DNA from: CAZFGK01 sp964518635
GTDB taxonomy: Bacteria; Zixibacteria; MSB-5A5; GN15; FEB-12
Assembly (NCBI GenBank): GCA_964518635.1
Contig: CAZFGK010000028.1
Location: forward strand, 1-25,738
Reading direction: 5' to 3'
DNA: 25,738 nt
Shown: positions 7,614 to 15,832 of the stretch, in pieces
How the letters are laid out: each line of letters starts with the position of its first letter
Position numbering within the stretch: position 1 is the stretch's first letter
The notes under the pieces: model-generated
What the model was told of the DNA's origin: nothing
Seen by the model: the letters and a program-made list of their open reading frames with translations, nothing else
The model's database searches: none
Made by a program: the position numbers and the translations under genes

Positions 7614-8585
7614 TCATCCCGCTGAGGCGAGCGTCTTCACTGCCATAAACGGACGCATCACCTCGACGACAGACTCGGCGTCATTCATGATATAGAAATG
7701 AACATTGAAATGTCCGCGGTTGACCAGCTCTTCTACCTGACGAGTCGCCCAACGTACTCCGATCTCACGGATATGCGTTGGTGATGCAAGAATCTCATTC
7801 ACCAGACCTTCAGGCAATGAGATATTGAAATTCTTCGGCAATGTATTCAGATGACGCAGGTGATGAATAATTTTTAGTCCCGGCACAATCGGCACAGTAA
7901 TTCCGGCAGCGCGGCAGCGATCGACAAATGAGAAGAATCCGGCGTTATCGAAAAACATCTGGGTGACAATGTAATCCGCCCCTGCTTCGATCTTCTCTTT
8001 CAGGTACTGGATATCCATTGCAAGATTGGGTGATTCACTGTGCTTCTCGGGATAGCCACTGACTCCGACGCAGATTGGCATTGCGGCGGAATTTGAAAGT
8101 TCGCCCAGAAATTGCCCGCGACGCAGATCATCCAACTGCTCGACCAGATCACGAGCGTAGACATTGACACTGTGCCCTTTATCAGAATTGGGACGATAGT
8201 TGGTCTCATCGCCACGAATCGCGAGCACATTGTGGATGCCGAGATAGTTCAACTCGATCATCACATCTTCGGTCTCTTCACGCGTGAAGCCACGACAGAG
8301 AAGATGCGGGACAGTGTCGACATTGTATCGGTTCTGGATAATTCCGCAGATCGAAATCGTCCCCGGACGTTTCTTGCGCACACGACGAATAACCGTTCCG
8401 TCGGCCTGCTCTTCATATGAGGCCTCGGCGGCATGACTGGTGACATCGATGAAGGCGGGACGGTAAGGAATGATCCGCTCAACAATACTCAGAATATCGC
8501 GGGCATCCTTTCCGCGTGATGGCGGAATGATTTCATGACTGAATTGCGGCTCCCTGGCACGGACGAGATGTTCGGTTACGTACAT
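7614..8585 (-). CDS. metF: Methylenetetrahydrofolate reductase
   Basis: Reduces 5,10-methylene-THF to 5-methyl-THF with FAD and NAD(P)H, supplying the methyl donor for the upstream methionine synthase. At 323 residues it is a normal length for bacterial MetF. Recognisable blocks are SHEIIPP (16-22, with E18 at the place of the catalytic acid), FIDVTSHAAE (45-54), NVLAIRGD (119-126), GYPEKHSES (177-185) and VTQMFFD (207-213), in the order and spacing of the TIM-barrel enzyme. The ATG lies 7 bp after the metH stop, so the two genes form an operon and are probably translationally coupled; the ribosome binding site (AGAG) is weak. An intrinsic terminator follows at 7520-7556. Identification is secure. 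Confidence 0.95.
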   Translation of the reverse strand: MYVTEHLVRAREPQFSHEIIPPSRGKDARDILSIVERIIPYRPAFIDVTSHAAEASYEEQADGTVIRRVRKKRPGTISICGIIQNRYNVDTVPHLLCRGFTREETEDVMIELNYLGIHNVLAIRGDETNYRPNSDKGHSVNVYARDLVEQLDDLRRGQFLGELSNSAAMPICVGVSGYPEKHSESPNLAMDIQYLKEKIEAGADYIVTQMFFDNAGFFSFVDRCRAAGITVPIVPGLKIIHHLRHLNTLPKNFNISLPEGLVNEILASPTHIREIGVRWATRQVEELVNRGHFNVHFYIMNDAESVVEVMRPFMAVKTLASAG

Positions 8586-8592
8586 AGTATCT

Positions 8593-11500
8593 CTATATTG
8601 TCGGCGCGATTGCCGATGTTTCCACTTGTTTCAATCCCTGAGCCGGACTTTCCGGCGTGTATCCCAGATTCGGCGCGAGCCAACGCTCGGCTTCGGCGAG
8701 AGTCCATCCCTTCATCTTTGCATACGTTGCAACCTGATCTTTGCCTATTCTCCCCACTCCAAAATAGTGACTTTGAGGATGGGAGAAATACCAGCCACTT
8801 ACCGAGGCCGCCGGATACATGGCGAAATGCTCGGTGAGCTTCACTCCGATTGCTTTTTCTGCATCAAGCAAATCAAACAGTTTCCCTTTTTCAGTATGTT
8901 CCGGGCATGCAGGATAGCCGGGGGCAGGTCGGATGCCTCGATAGGTTTCTTTGATCAGCTGCTCGTTCGACAGTGTCTCATCAGCTGCATATCCCCAGAA
9001 TTCTTTACGCACGCGTTGGTGCAGATGTTCGGCGAACGCCTCCGCCAGACGATCAGCGAGGGCTTTGACCATGATGGCGTTGTAGTCATCCTGTTGTTTT
9101 TCAAATGCACGGGCAAGTTCATCAGCGCCAAACCCGACAGAGACCACAAAGCCGCCGAGAAAATCCTTTTTTCCTGAAGATGCCGGTGCGATGAAATCGG
9201 AAAGGCAGGTCGCAAAGCGGTCGTCACCGGATGATTTCTGTTGTCTCAAATGAACGAGTTTAGTGGATGCACTCAGTCTCGAATCACTTTCGTACAGATG
9301 AATGGTTTCATTATCGGCGTTGGCAGGCCAGAAACCGAAAACTGCTTTGGCAGTGAGTAATTTTTCGTCTACGATCTTATTCAGGAGAGTCTGCGCATCA
9401 GCAAACAGCTCTCGCGCCTGTTCGCCGACATGTGCGTAGTTTAGGACATCGGGATAACGACCCGGTAACTCCCACGCCATGAAGAAAGGGGACCAGTCGA
9501 TGTAGGGAACCAGTGTCTCAAGCGGATAATCCTGTAGAATCGTCACGCCGGTCGATTTCGGCTCTGGTGGATGATACTCCGTCCAGTCGACGGGGTATTT
9601 TCGCGCGCGTGCTTCGTCGAGACTGAGCAGAACGCTCTTGTCCTGTTTGGCGGCGAATTCAGCGCGAACTTCTTCATACTGTTCGCGAACTGCCTTCGTG
9701 AATTTCCGTCTCTTTTCAGGATCGATCAGTGCACTGACTACACCAACCGCACGACTGGCATCATGCACATGCACCACCGGAGAGGTATATCGCTGCGCGA
9801 TTTTCACGGCGGTATGGACACGCGATGTCGTCGCACCACCGATGAGTAGCGGAAGATCAAATCCCTGTCGTTCCATTTCTTCAGCAATATGAACCATTTC
9901 ATCAAGCGAAGGTGTGATCAATCCTGAAAGACCGATGATGTCTACTTTCTGTGCTTTCGCTTCATGCAGAATCTTATCTGCGGGAGTCATCACTCCCAGA
10001 TCAATAATCTCGTAATTGTTACAGGCAAGTACGACGCCGACAATATTCTTGCCGATGTCGTGAACATCTCCCTTGACTGTCGCCAGCAGGATCTTTCCCT
10101 GTGGACGAGAACTTGCGGTTTTTTCTGCTTCGAGGTAGGGGAGAAGATAGCTCACTGCTTTTTTCATCACTCGTGCGCTTTTAACCACCTGTGGCAGGAA
10201 CATCTTCCCTTCACCAAAAAGATCGCCAACAACCGACATCCCCTGCATGAGAGGACCTTCGATCACATCAAGGGGTTTTGCGGTCTGCAAGCGTGCCTCT
10301 TCGACATCTGCCTCAATGAAATCTGTAATTCCCTGAACGAGTGAATGAGTCAATCGTTCATTCACTGATCTTTCACGCCAGGTAAGATCGGGCCCCATTT
10401 TCGTCATTCCGCCCGTTGCACCTGATTGTGCGATTTCCAGAAGTCGCGCCGAAGATTCCGGATGACGATTCAAAATCACATCTTCAACAACTCTGCGAGT
10501 CTCATCCGGAATTGCGTCATAGACCGGCAGCGCACCGGCATTGATAATCCCCATATCCATGCCGGCGTGGATCGCGTGATAAAGAAAAACGGTGTGCATG
10601 ATCTCCCTGATGCGATCATTGCCTCGGAGAGCAAAAGATAAATTACTGACTCCGCCGCTGATTTTTGCGTGCGGCAAAGTGCGCTTGATTTCGCGCGTGG
10701 CCTCTATAAAATCGACCGCATAATTATTGTGCTCTTCTATTCCGGTCGCGACGGCAAAGATATTCGGGTCGAAGATGATATCTTCCGGCGGAAAGCCGAG
10801 TCTGTCAGTCAGCAGGCGATAGGCACGAGTGCAGATTTCGACTTTTCGCTCTTTCGTGTCGGCCTGACCTTTTTCATCGAAGGCCATGACAATAACTGCT
10901 GCGCCGTATCGGCGAACTAATTCTGCCCGTTCGAGAAATTGCGCTTCTCCGTCTTTGAGCGAGATCGAATTGACAATCCCTTTCCCCTGAAGACATTTCA
11001 GTCCAGCGACTATTGCATCCCAGCGGGAGGAGTCGATCATGATCGGGACACGAGCGATATCCGGATCGGCTGCGATTAGATTGAAAAATGTCGTCATTGC
11101 CGATGAAGCATCGAGCATGGCGTCATCAAAATTGACATCGAGAATTTGCGCTCCATTCTCAACCTGCTGACGCGCAACCGCGAGTGCCTCTTCGTATTTT
11201 GATTCTCTGATCAGATTCGCAAATCGTTTCGATCCGGTCACATTGGTTCGTTCGCCGATATTGACGAAGAGAAGATCATCCCGAAAGACGAGTGGTTCTA
11301 GTCCACTCAGACGTGTCCGTTGTTCAATCGCAGGAATCCGGCGTGGTTTCTGCTGCTGCATCGCAGTCGCGAGAGCACGAATGTGGGGTGGTGTCGTTCC
11401 GCAACAGCCGCCTACAACATTCAGATCACCGTGTGATGCCAGCGACGACATGATAGCGGCCATCTGCTCCGGTGTCTCATCATAGCCACCGAAAGCGTTC

Positions 11501-12369
11501 GGTAACCCGGCATTGGGAAATGCGACAACATAGCAATCAGCCAGTCGGGAGAGCTCTTCGATATATGGCGCGAGGGCTTCTGCCCCGAGAGCGCAGTTGA
11601 GTCCGACACAGAATGGCTCGGCATGACGAATCGAATTCCAGAATGCTTCAAGTGTCTGGCCAGAGAGCGTTCGCCCACTTGCGTCGGTGATCGTCCCGGA
11701 AATCCAGAGCGGGACTCGGATGCCGCGTTGTTCGAATATCGTCAACGCTGCAAAGATCGCCGCCTTCGCATTGAGTGTATCAAAGATCGTTTCGATCAGC
11801 AGGATTTCAGAGCCGCCGTCGAGTAGCCCTTCCATCTCGGTCTTATATGAGGACATGACCTGATCAAATGTGACTGCGCGATATCCCGGATTGTTTACAT
11901 CAGGGGAGAGGGAGGTCGTCTTGTTGGTCGGACCGACCGACCCAGCAACCCAGCATTTTTTCCCGGTACGCTTTTGGAATTCGCGGATGGCTTCACACGC
12001 GAGTTCTGCTGCTCTCCTGTTCAACTCGTACGTAAAAGATTCAGTCTGATAATCTGCCTGACTGATGGCACTGCCGTTGAACGTGTTGGTCTCGATAACA
12101 TCTGCGCCAGCTTCGAGATAGGCGAGGTAGACCTCTGAGACAATCTTCGGCTGAGAAAGATTCAGGATGTCATTGTTCCCTTTGAGCGAGACGGGATGAT
12201 TGGCGAATCGTTCTCCACGATATCCCGCTTCATCAAGCTTGAACCCCTGCAGCATCGTCCCCATCGCGCCATCAAGGATGAGGATCCGACGGGCAAGGTG
12301 ATCACGAAGCTCGGCAAAGGAGCCGGATTCAGGAATTTTGGTACGCGGGTTCACATTCTCTCCATTCAC
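8593..12369 (-). CDS. metH: Cobalamin-dependent methionine synthase
   Basis: Transfers the methyl of 5-methyl-THF via methylcobalamin to homocysteine. The 1258-residue chain has all four modules. The homocysteine barrel is at about 20-340 (start ILDGAMGTMLQ), with zinc Cys at C259 and the C322-C323 pair in GGCCG. The pterin-binding barrel is at about 365-630 (FVNIGERTNVTGS). The cap plus B12 domain is at about 660-895, with GDVHDIGKN (axial His H770), LSGLITPS and LIGGAT. The C-terminal AdoMet-dependent reactivation domain is at about 930-1258, with RPAPGYPACPEH. Length and order match full-size MetH, so it should be self-reactivating with a flavodoxin-type donor. The start taken is GTG at 12369; an in-frame GTG five codons on (12354) has GGAGAG just upstream and is a real alternative. 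First gene of the metH-metF operon. Confidence 0.97.
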   Translation of the reverse strand: MNGENVNPRTKIPESGSFAELRDHLARRILILDGAMGTMLQGFKLDEAGYRGERFANHPVSLKGNNDILNLSQPKIVSEVYLAYLEAGADVIETNTFNGSAISQADYQTESFTYELNRRAAELACEAIREFQKRTGKKCWVAGSVGPTNKTTSLSPDVNNPGYRAVTFDQVMSSYKTEMEGLLDGGSEILLIETIFDTLNAKAAIFAALTIFEQRGIRVPLWISGTITDASGRTLSGQTLEAFWNSIRHAEPFCVGLNCALGAEALAPYIEELSRLADCYVVAFPNAGLPNAFGGYDETPEQMAAIMSSLASHGDLNVVGGCCGTTPPHIRALATAMQQQKPRRIPAIEQRTRLSGLEPLVFRDDLLFVNIGERTNVTGSKRFANLIRESKYEEALAVARQQVENGAQILDVNFDDAMLDASSAMTTFFNLIAADPDIARVPIMIDSSRWDAIVAGLKCLQGKGIVNSISLKDGEAQFLERAELVRRYGAAVIVMAFDEKGQADTKERKVEICTRAYRLLTDRLGFPPEDIIFDPNIFAVATGIEEHNNYAVDFIEATREIKRTLPHAKISGGVSNLSFALRGNDRIREIMHTVFLYHAIHAGMDMGIINAGALPVYDAIPDETRRVVEDVILNRHPESSARLLEIAQSGATGGMTKMGPDLTWRERSVNERLTHSLVQGITDFIEADVEEARLQTAKPLDVIEGPLMQGMSVVGDLFGEGKMFLPQVVKSARVMKKAVSYLLPYLEAEKTASSRPQGKILLATVKGDVHDIGKNIVGVVLACNNYEIIDLGVMTPADKILHEAKAQKVDIIGLSGLITPSLDEMVHIAEEMERQGFDLPLLIGGATTSRVHTAVKIAQRYTSPVVHVHDASRAVGVVSALIDPEKRRKFTKAVREQYEEVRAEFAAKQDKSVLLSLDEARARKYPVDWTEYHPPEPKSTGVTILQDYPLETLVPYIDWSPFFMAWELPGRYPDVLNYAHVGEQARELFADAQTLLNKIVDEKLLTAKAVFGFWPANADNETIHLYESDSRLSASTKLVHLRQQKSSGDDRFATCLSDFIAPASSGKKDFLGGFVVSVGFGADELARAFEKQQDDYNAIMVKALADRLAEAFAEHLHQRVRKEFWGYAADETLSNEQLIKETYRGIRPAPGYPACPEHTEKGKLFDLLDAEKAIGVKLTEHFAMYPAASVSGWYFSHPQSHYFGVGRIGKDQVATYAKMKGWTLAEAERWLAPNLGYTPESPAQGLKQVETSAIAPTI

Positions 12370-12599
12370 TCATGCGCACTGTCATGAAATACATGACCAG
12401 AAGTCGCAGAAGGTCGTCTGTTACTTTTTGAGCGTCGTATGTGGGTGGGAGATCATGATCCGGTTTCTATACCGGGGACATTTAGCCAGTTTCGAATGAG
12501 AGTGACTCCCATCCGAGCAGGCAAGCATCCACAAATCCGCTCGTTGACTCATAAGAAACAGAGAACTGCCACAAAGTCAAGACAGTTTCATTCCGGGAA

Positions 12600-12614
12600 A
12601 GAATACTGTATTCT
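12600..12614. promoter_or_regulatory. 15-bp palindrome at the symporter start
   Basis: AGAATAC-T-GTATTCT is a perfect inverted repeat with 7-bp arms, ending 8 nt before the symporter ATG. It occupies the place where a Shine-Dalgarno is expected and none is seen. It could be an operator in the metH/symporter divergent region or a small leader hairpin. Confidence 0.4.
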
Positions 12615-12622
12615 CTCTGCTC

Positions 12623-13936
12623 ATGGCGAATAACGGTTCCTCAAAACTCCCCTTGCATAGCAAAGTGCTCATCGGCCTGATCGGCGGGGCAGCGGTCGGA
12701 CTTCTTTTCAATCTTACCCCATCCTTGAAATCGACAGGGGAATGGCTGGTTGTCCAGTTCACTGACCCGATTGGTCAACTCTTCCTCCGTCTGTTGCTCA
12801 TGCTGGTCGTTCCCTTGGTCTTTTCGTCACTCATTATTGGCGTGGCGGGAATCGGCGACCCTCGTGCACTGGGGCGGTTGGGCATCAAGTCGCTGCTGTT
12901 TACCGTCATCCTTTCGATGATCTCTGTCGGCATCGGACTTGGACTGACCCAACTGATAAGTCCGGGGAAACATCTCGACCCTCAGGTCGCGACCAGTCTG
13001 CAGGAGCGATTCGCCGGGGATGCCACCAAACGAATTGACGCTTCCGGGGCAACCAAATCGAATGACAGCCCGCTGATGCAGGTGGTCAAGACTCTGATCC
13101 CCTCCAATCCGGGTCAGGCATTTACCTCCGATCCGCCGCTGATGCTTCAGGTCATGGTCTTCGCCCTTTTCATCGGGGTGGCAACACTGCGAATCGGCGA
13201 ACGAGCGAAGTCGTTTGTGAATGTCATGGAATCACTCTTCGAAATGTCCAGTTCATTGATCTCAATGGTCATGCTGGTTGCGCCGTATGCGGTGTTTTGT
13301 CTGGTCTTTGGAAATATCGCCAGATTCGGCATTGATGTCCTCGCCGCGCTTGGGTGGTTTGTTGCGACGGTATTGCTCGGGCTTGGCTTGCAGCTTTTCG
13401 TAGTTTACGGCGCAACGCTCAAACTTTTCGCACGGATGTCACCGCTCGAATTTTTCAAACGGAGTCGCGTTGCACTGATCACCGCATTTTCTACTTCCAG
13501 CTCCAATGCGACGTTGCCGACTGCGCTTGTAGTCACCGAAAAAGAACTCGGCGTTCCGAAGTCGATCGCTTCATTTGTCCTCACCATCGGCGCGACAGCC
13601 AATCAGAATGGAACTGCACTCTACGAAGGGGTCACCGTTCTTTTCATTGCCCAGCTTGCCGGAGTTGATCTGACTCTCGCGCAACAGTTCACCATCGCAT
13701 TGATGGCGATCATTGGCGGTATTGGTACCGCCGGAGTCCCCTCCGGTTCGATTCCATTTATCATCGTTATGCTGGTTTCACTCGGACTGAATCCGGCATT
13801 GATCGGTATTATTCTTGGAGCGGATCGCATACTCGATATGTGCCGAACAGTTCTGAATGTTGCCGGTGACATGACCATCGCGGCAGCAGTCGCACGTTCA
13901 GAAGGGCATGCACTGGCAGGGGATAAGACAACGTGA
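12623..13936 (+). CDS. Dicarboxylate/amino acid:cation symporter (DAACS family)
   Basis: A 437-residue inner-membrane transporter of the GltP/DctA/GltPh type. The HP1 hairpin has the serine-rich TSSSNATLP (291-299). TM7 carries NQNGT (327-331), where most of the family has NMDGT or NLDGT. HP2 has GVPSGS (371-376). TM8 has the full binding set D401, D405, R408, T409, N412 and D416. The Arg at the position of GltPh R397 favours acidic substrates (aspartate, glutamate or C4-dicarboxylates). The Asp-to-Asn change in the TM7 motif removes a cation ligand known from GltPh, so coupling may differ. A loop insertion near 113-160 is hydrophilic. The ATG has no clear ribosome binding site; a palindrome lies there instead. 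First gene of a five-gene operon, overlapping the next gene by 4 nt. Confidence 0.9.
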   Translation: MANNGSSKLPLHSKVLIGLIGGAAVGLLFNLTPSLKSTGEWLVVQFTDPIGQLFLRLLLMLVVPLVFSSLIIGVAGIGDPRALGRLGIKSLLFTVILSMISVGIGLGLTQLISPGKHLDPQVATSLQERFAGDATKRIDASGATKSNDSPLMQVVKTLIPSNPGQAFTSDPPLMLQVMVFALFIGVATLRIGERAKSFVNVMESLFEMSSSLISMVMLVAPYAVFCLVFGNIARFGIDVLAALGWFVATVLLGLGLQLFVVYGATLKLFARMSPLEFFKRSRVALITAFSTSSSNATLPTALVVTEKELGVPKSIASFVLTIGATANQNGTALYEGVTVLFIAQLAGVDLTLAQQFTIALMAIIGGIGTAGVPSGSIPFIIVMLVSLGLNPALIGIILGADRILDMCRTVLNVAGDMTIAAAVARSEGHALAGDKTT

Positions 13937-14724
13937 ATGAGTTTCGCGGCAAAACCGCGCTGGTGACTGGTGCATCCGGCGGGATTGGACTTGAGTTCGC
14001 TCGTCAACTGGCGAATGCCGGAACGAATCTGATTCTTGTTGCGCGATCAACAGAGAAACTAGAAGAAGCAGCTCGAACATTTCGTGAGCGAAGTGTAGAG
14101 ACAACAATTCTCACTGCCGATCTCTCTCGCACTGAATCAGCGAATAGACTCTATCAGGAAGTATCCTCCAGAAATCTATTCGTTGATATTCTCATCAATA
14201 ATGCCGGATTCGGAGACTACGGGGAATTCTCTCGTTCTGATCTTGGCAAGCAGGTCGACATGATTCAGCTCAATGTGAGTTCGCTTGTTTCACTCACTCA
14301 TCTGTTTCTTCCCGAGATGATCTCAAGAAAATATGGTCGCATTCTCAATGTCGCATCGACCGCCGCGTTCCAGCCGGGACCGTTCGCATCGGTCTATTAC
14401 GCTACCAAAGCAGCGGTTCTCTCGTTCTCGCAAGCAATAGGGAATGAACTGGAGGGGACTGGGGTGAATGTTACCGCTCTCTGTCCGGGGCCGGTCGACA
14501 CCGGCTTTCAGGCCGCTGCCGGAATGAGAAAGAGCCGTCGGATGCGTACCGTTCTCCTGCAGCCGGTAGAAAAAGTTGCGCAGGAGGGGCTGGCCGGTCT
14601 CATTCACAGCAAATCAGTTGTCATTCCCGGCGTGATGAATAGGTTGGTCGTTACAGGCTCCCGATTTCTTCCGAGATCAGTCGTGATCGGGGCAGCACGT
14701 TCGTACCAAACCATCACCGACTAA
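13933..14724 (+). CDS. Short-chain dehydrogenase/reductase (classical SDR)
   Basis: A 263-residue NAD(P)-dependent oxidoreductase. The Rossmann signature TGASGGIG is at 12-19, followed by an Arg at 38 in LVARS, often linked to NADPH preference. NNAG is at 89-92. The catalytic Ser is S142, and YxxxK is Y155-K159. After the active site comes the usual CPGPVDTGF (184-192). The substrate cannot be deduced; the overall pattern resembles DltE/YqjQ-type SDRs acting on lipidic or small carbonyl compounds. The GTG start shares GTGA with the symporter stop (4-nt overlap), implying translational coupling, and no stronger start exists upstream of the Rossmann motif. Confidence 0.9.
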   Translation: MNEFRGKTALVTGASGGIGLEFARQLANAGTNLILVARSTEKLEEAARTFRERSVETTILTADLSRTESANRLYQEVSSRNLFVDILINNAGFGDYGEFSRSDLGKQVDMIQLNVSSLVSLTHLFLPEMISRKYGRILNVASTAAFQPGPFASVYYATKAAVLSFSQAIGNELEGTGVNVTALCPGPVDTGFQAAAGMRKSRRMRTVLLQPVEKVAQEGLAGLIHSKSVVIPGVMNRLVVTGSRFLPRSVVIGAARSYQTITD

Positions 14725-14738
14725 GACGGGAGAGACCA

Positions 14739-15254
14739 ATGAAAAAGCAGAGACTACTGATCACTTTCATCCTCGCATTCACTTTTGCACTGACTACCAA
14801 CGGTAGCGATGATGCCGCCAAAGAAAAAGCCGCAGGTGAACCGAAGAGCGCAACGCTTGCAGCATTCGACTGGATGCTCGGTTCGTGGACACTCACCACC
14901 AAGAGCGGAATCACGACTGAAAGCTGGTCGAAGGAGTCAGATATTTTGTTTCGTGGAGCCAGCGTAATGATGCGAGGGAAAGACACCGCATTCTCCGAGC
15001 AATTGACTCTCGTCCACGACTCCCTCGGCATCGCCTACATTGCCCTTCCGAGACAAAACAGTGAGCCGACACGATTTTCCCTTACTGTATGGGACAAAGA
15101 CCGCGCGATTTTCGAAAATCCTGCCCATGACTTTCCAAAATTGATTTCGTATCATTTCCGCGCGCCGGATACACTCCACGCCCGCATTGAAGGGCCGGGG
15201 AAGGACGGCAAAACAAAAGGGATTGATTACGTCTATACACGCGAGAAAAAATGA
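14739..15254 (+). CDS. Secreted DUF6265-like calycin-type protein
   Basis: A 171-residue protein with a Sec signal peptide (Lys/Arg start, hydrophobic 7-20). After a charged linker the mature part shows the DUF6265 pattern: FDWMLGSW (43-50), then ESWSKE, a central YIALP, and the hallmark AIFENPAHDFPKLISY (123-138) followed by LHARIEG. The fold is expected to be a lipocalin/calycin-like barrel that binds a small hydrophobic ligand; no ligand is known. GGGAGAG sits 5 nt before the ATG. It follows the SDR gene by 14 bp and overlaps the next gene by 4 nt (ATGA), so it belongs to the symporter operon. Confidence 0.75.
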   Translation: MKKQRLLITFILAFTFALTTNGSDDAAKEKAAGEPKSATLAAFDWMLGSWTLTTKSGITTESWSKESDILFRGASVMMRGKDTAFSEQLTLVHDSLGIAYIALPRQNSEPTRFSLTVWDKDRAIFENPAHDFPKLISYHFRAPDTLHARIEGPGKDGKTKGIDYVYTREKK

Positions 15255-15832
15255 ACCCACGCCGAACCGGATATCTTCTTCTCCTACTTCTCGTCTCTCT
15301 GCCGGTTCTGATCGGCGGAACCTGCGGGATGCGCTACGAGACTTTTGCTGAAGCACGTCGGCAGTTTATCGCGATGAGTTGGATACTCGGCGAGTGGAAG
15401 CATAACTCGAATGCAAATCTTCCCGTCATGCGATGGGAAAATCGAGAACCGGATCAGTATGTCGGGATGCTTCCCTGTTTGAAATTTCAGATCGATTCGA
15501 CACATGTCGAATCGATTCTCGATTCCGATGTCACACTCTGCGAATATCAGATTGTACGGCAGGATGGAAATATCAAATTCGATATCGCCGCTCGCCCGCC
15601 CAGCGGGGATGTGCGGTTCCTGCACATTGTCAAAGACTATGAGTCGATTTCTCGTGAGTCACTGCAGGAACTCAGAAAGACTGCATATCGCGTTGAGGAA
15701 TTCATGGACACCTCAGGCACACAGTGGAATACCGTTCGGGTGATCCTTTTGTCACGTGACTCACTTCTCATCACGACCGGCACGGTGTTTAAGAAGTTTG
15801 AGACATACGATACTCTCATTCGCGTCCGATGA
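15251..15832 (+). CDS. Secreted hypothetical protein, possible distant paralogue of the preceding gene
   Basis: A 193-residue protein beginning with a strong signal sequence (RR, then a leucine-rich core at 8-20, GGTCG after it; this is not a proper lipobox because the -3 residue is Gly). The mature part starts with MSWILGEW (42-49), echoing FDWMLGSW of the neighbour, and continues with alternating hydrophobic strands (LCEYQIVRQ, IKFDIAAR, VRFLHIVKD). I read it as another small calycin-like barrel that has lost the ENPAHDFP block. No function can be given. It is joined to both neighbours by ATGA overlaps (15251-15254 and 15829-15832). Confidence 0.7.
   Translation: MNPRRTGYLLLLLLVSLPVLIGGTCGMRYETFAEARRQFIAMSWILGEWKHNSNANLPVMRWENREPDQYVGMLPCLKFQIDSTHVESILDSDVTLCEYQIVRQDGNIKFDIAARPPSGDVRFLHIVKDYESISRESLQELRKTAYRVEEFMDTSGTQWNTVRVILLSRDSLLITTGTVFKKFETYDTLIRVR

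Noticed and set aside
8626..9177. 183-codon open frame antisense to metH
   Set aside because: Metabolic gene metH on the other strand is certain and complete; long antisense frames are expected from its codon bias, and no ribosome binding site is seen.
12370..12622. SAM or cobalamin riboswitch upstream of metH
   Set aside because: The conserved SAM-I core and the cobalamin box were not found by eye on the minus strand; left as a check, not a feature.
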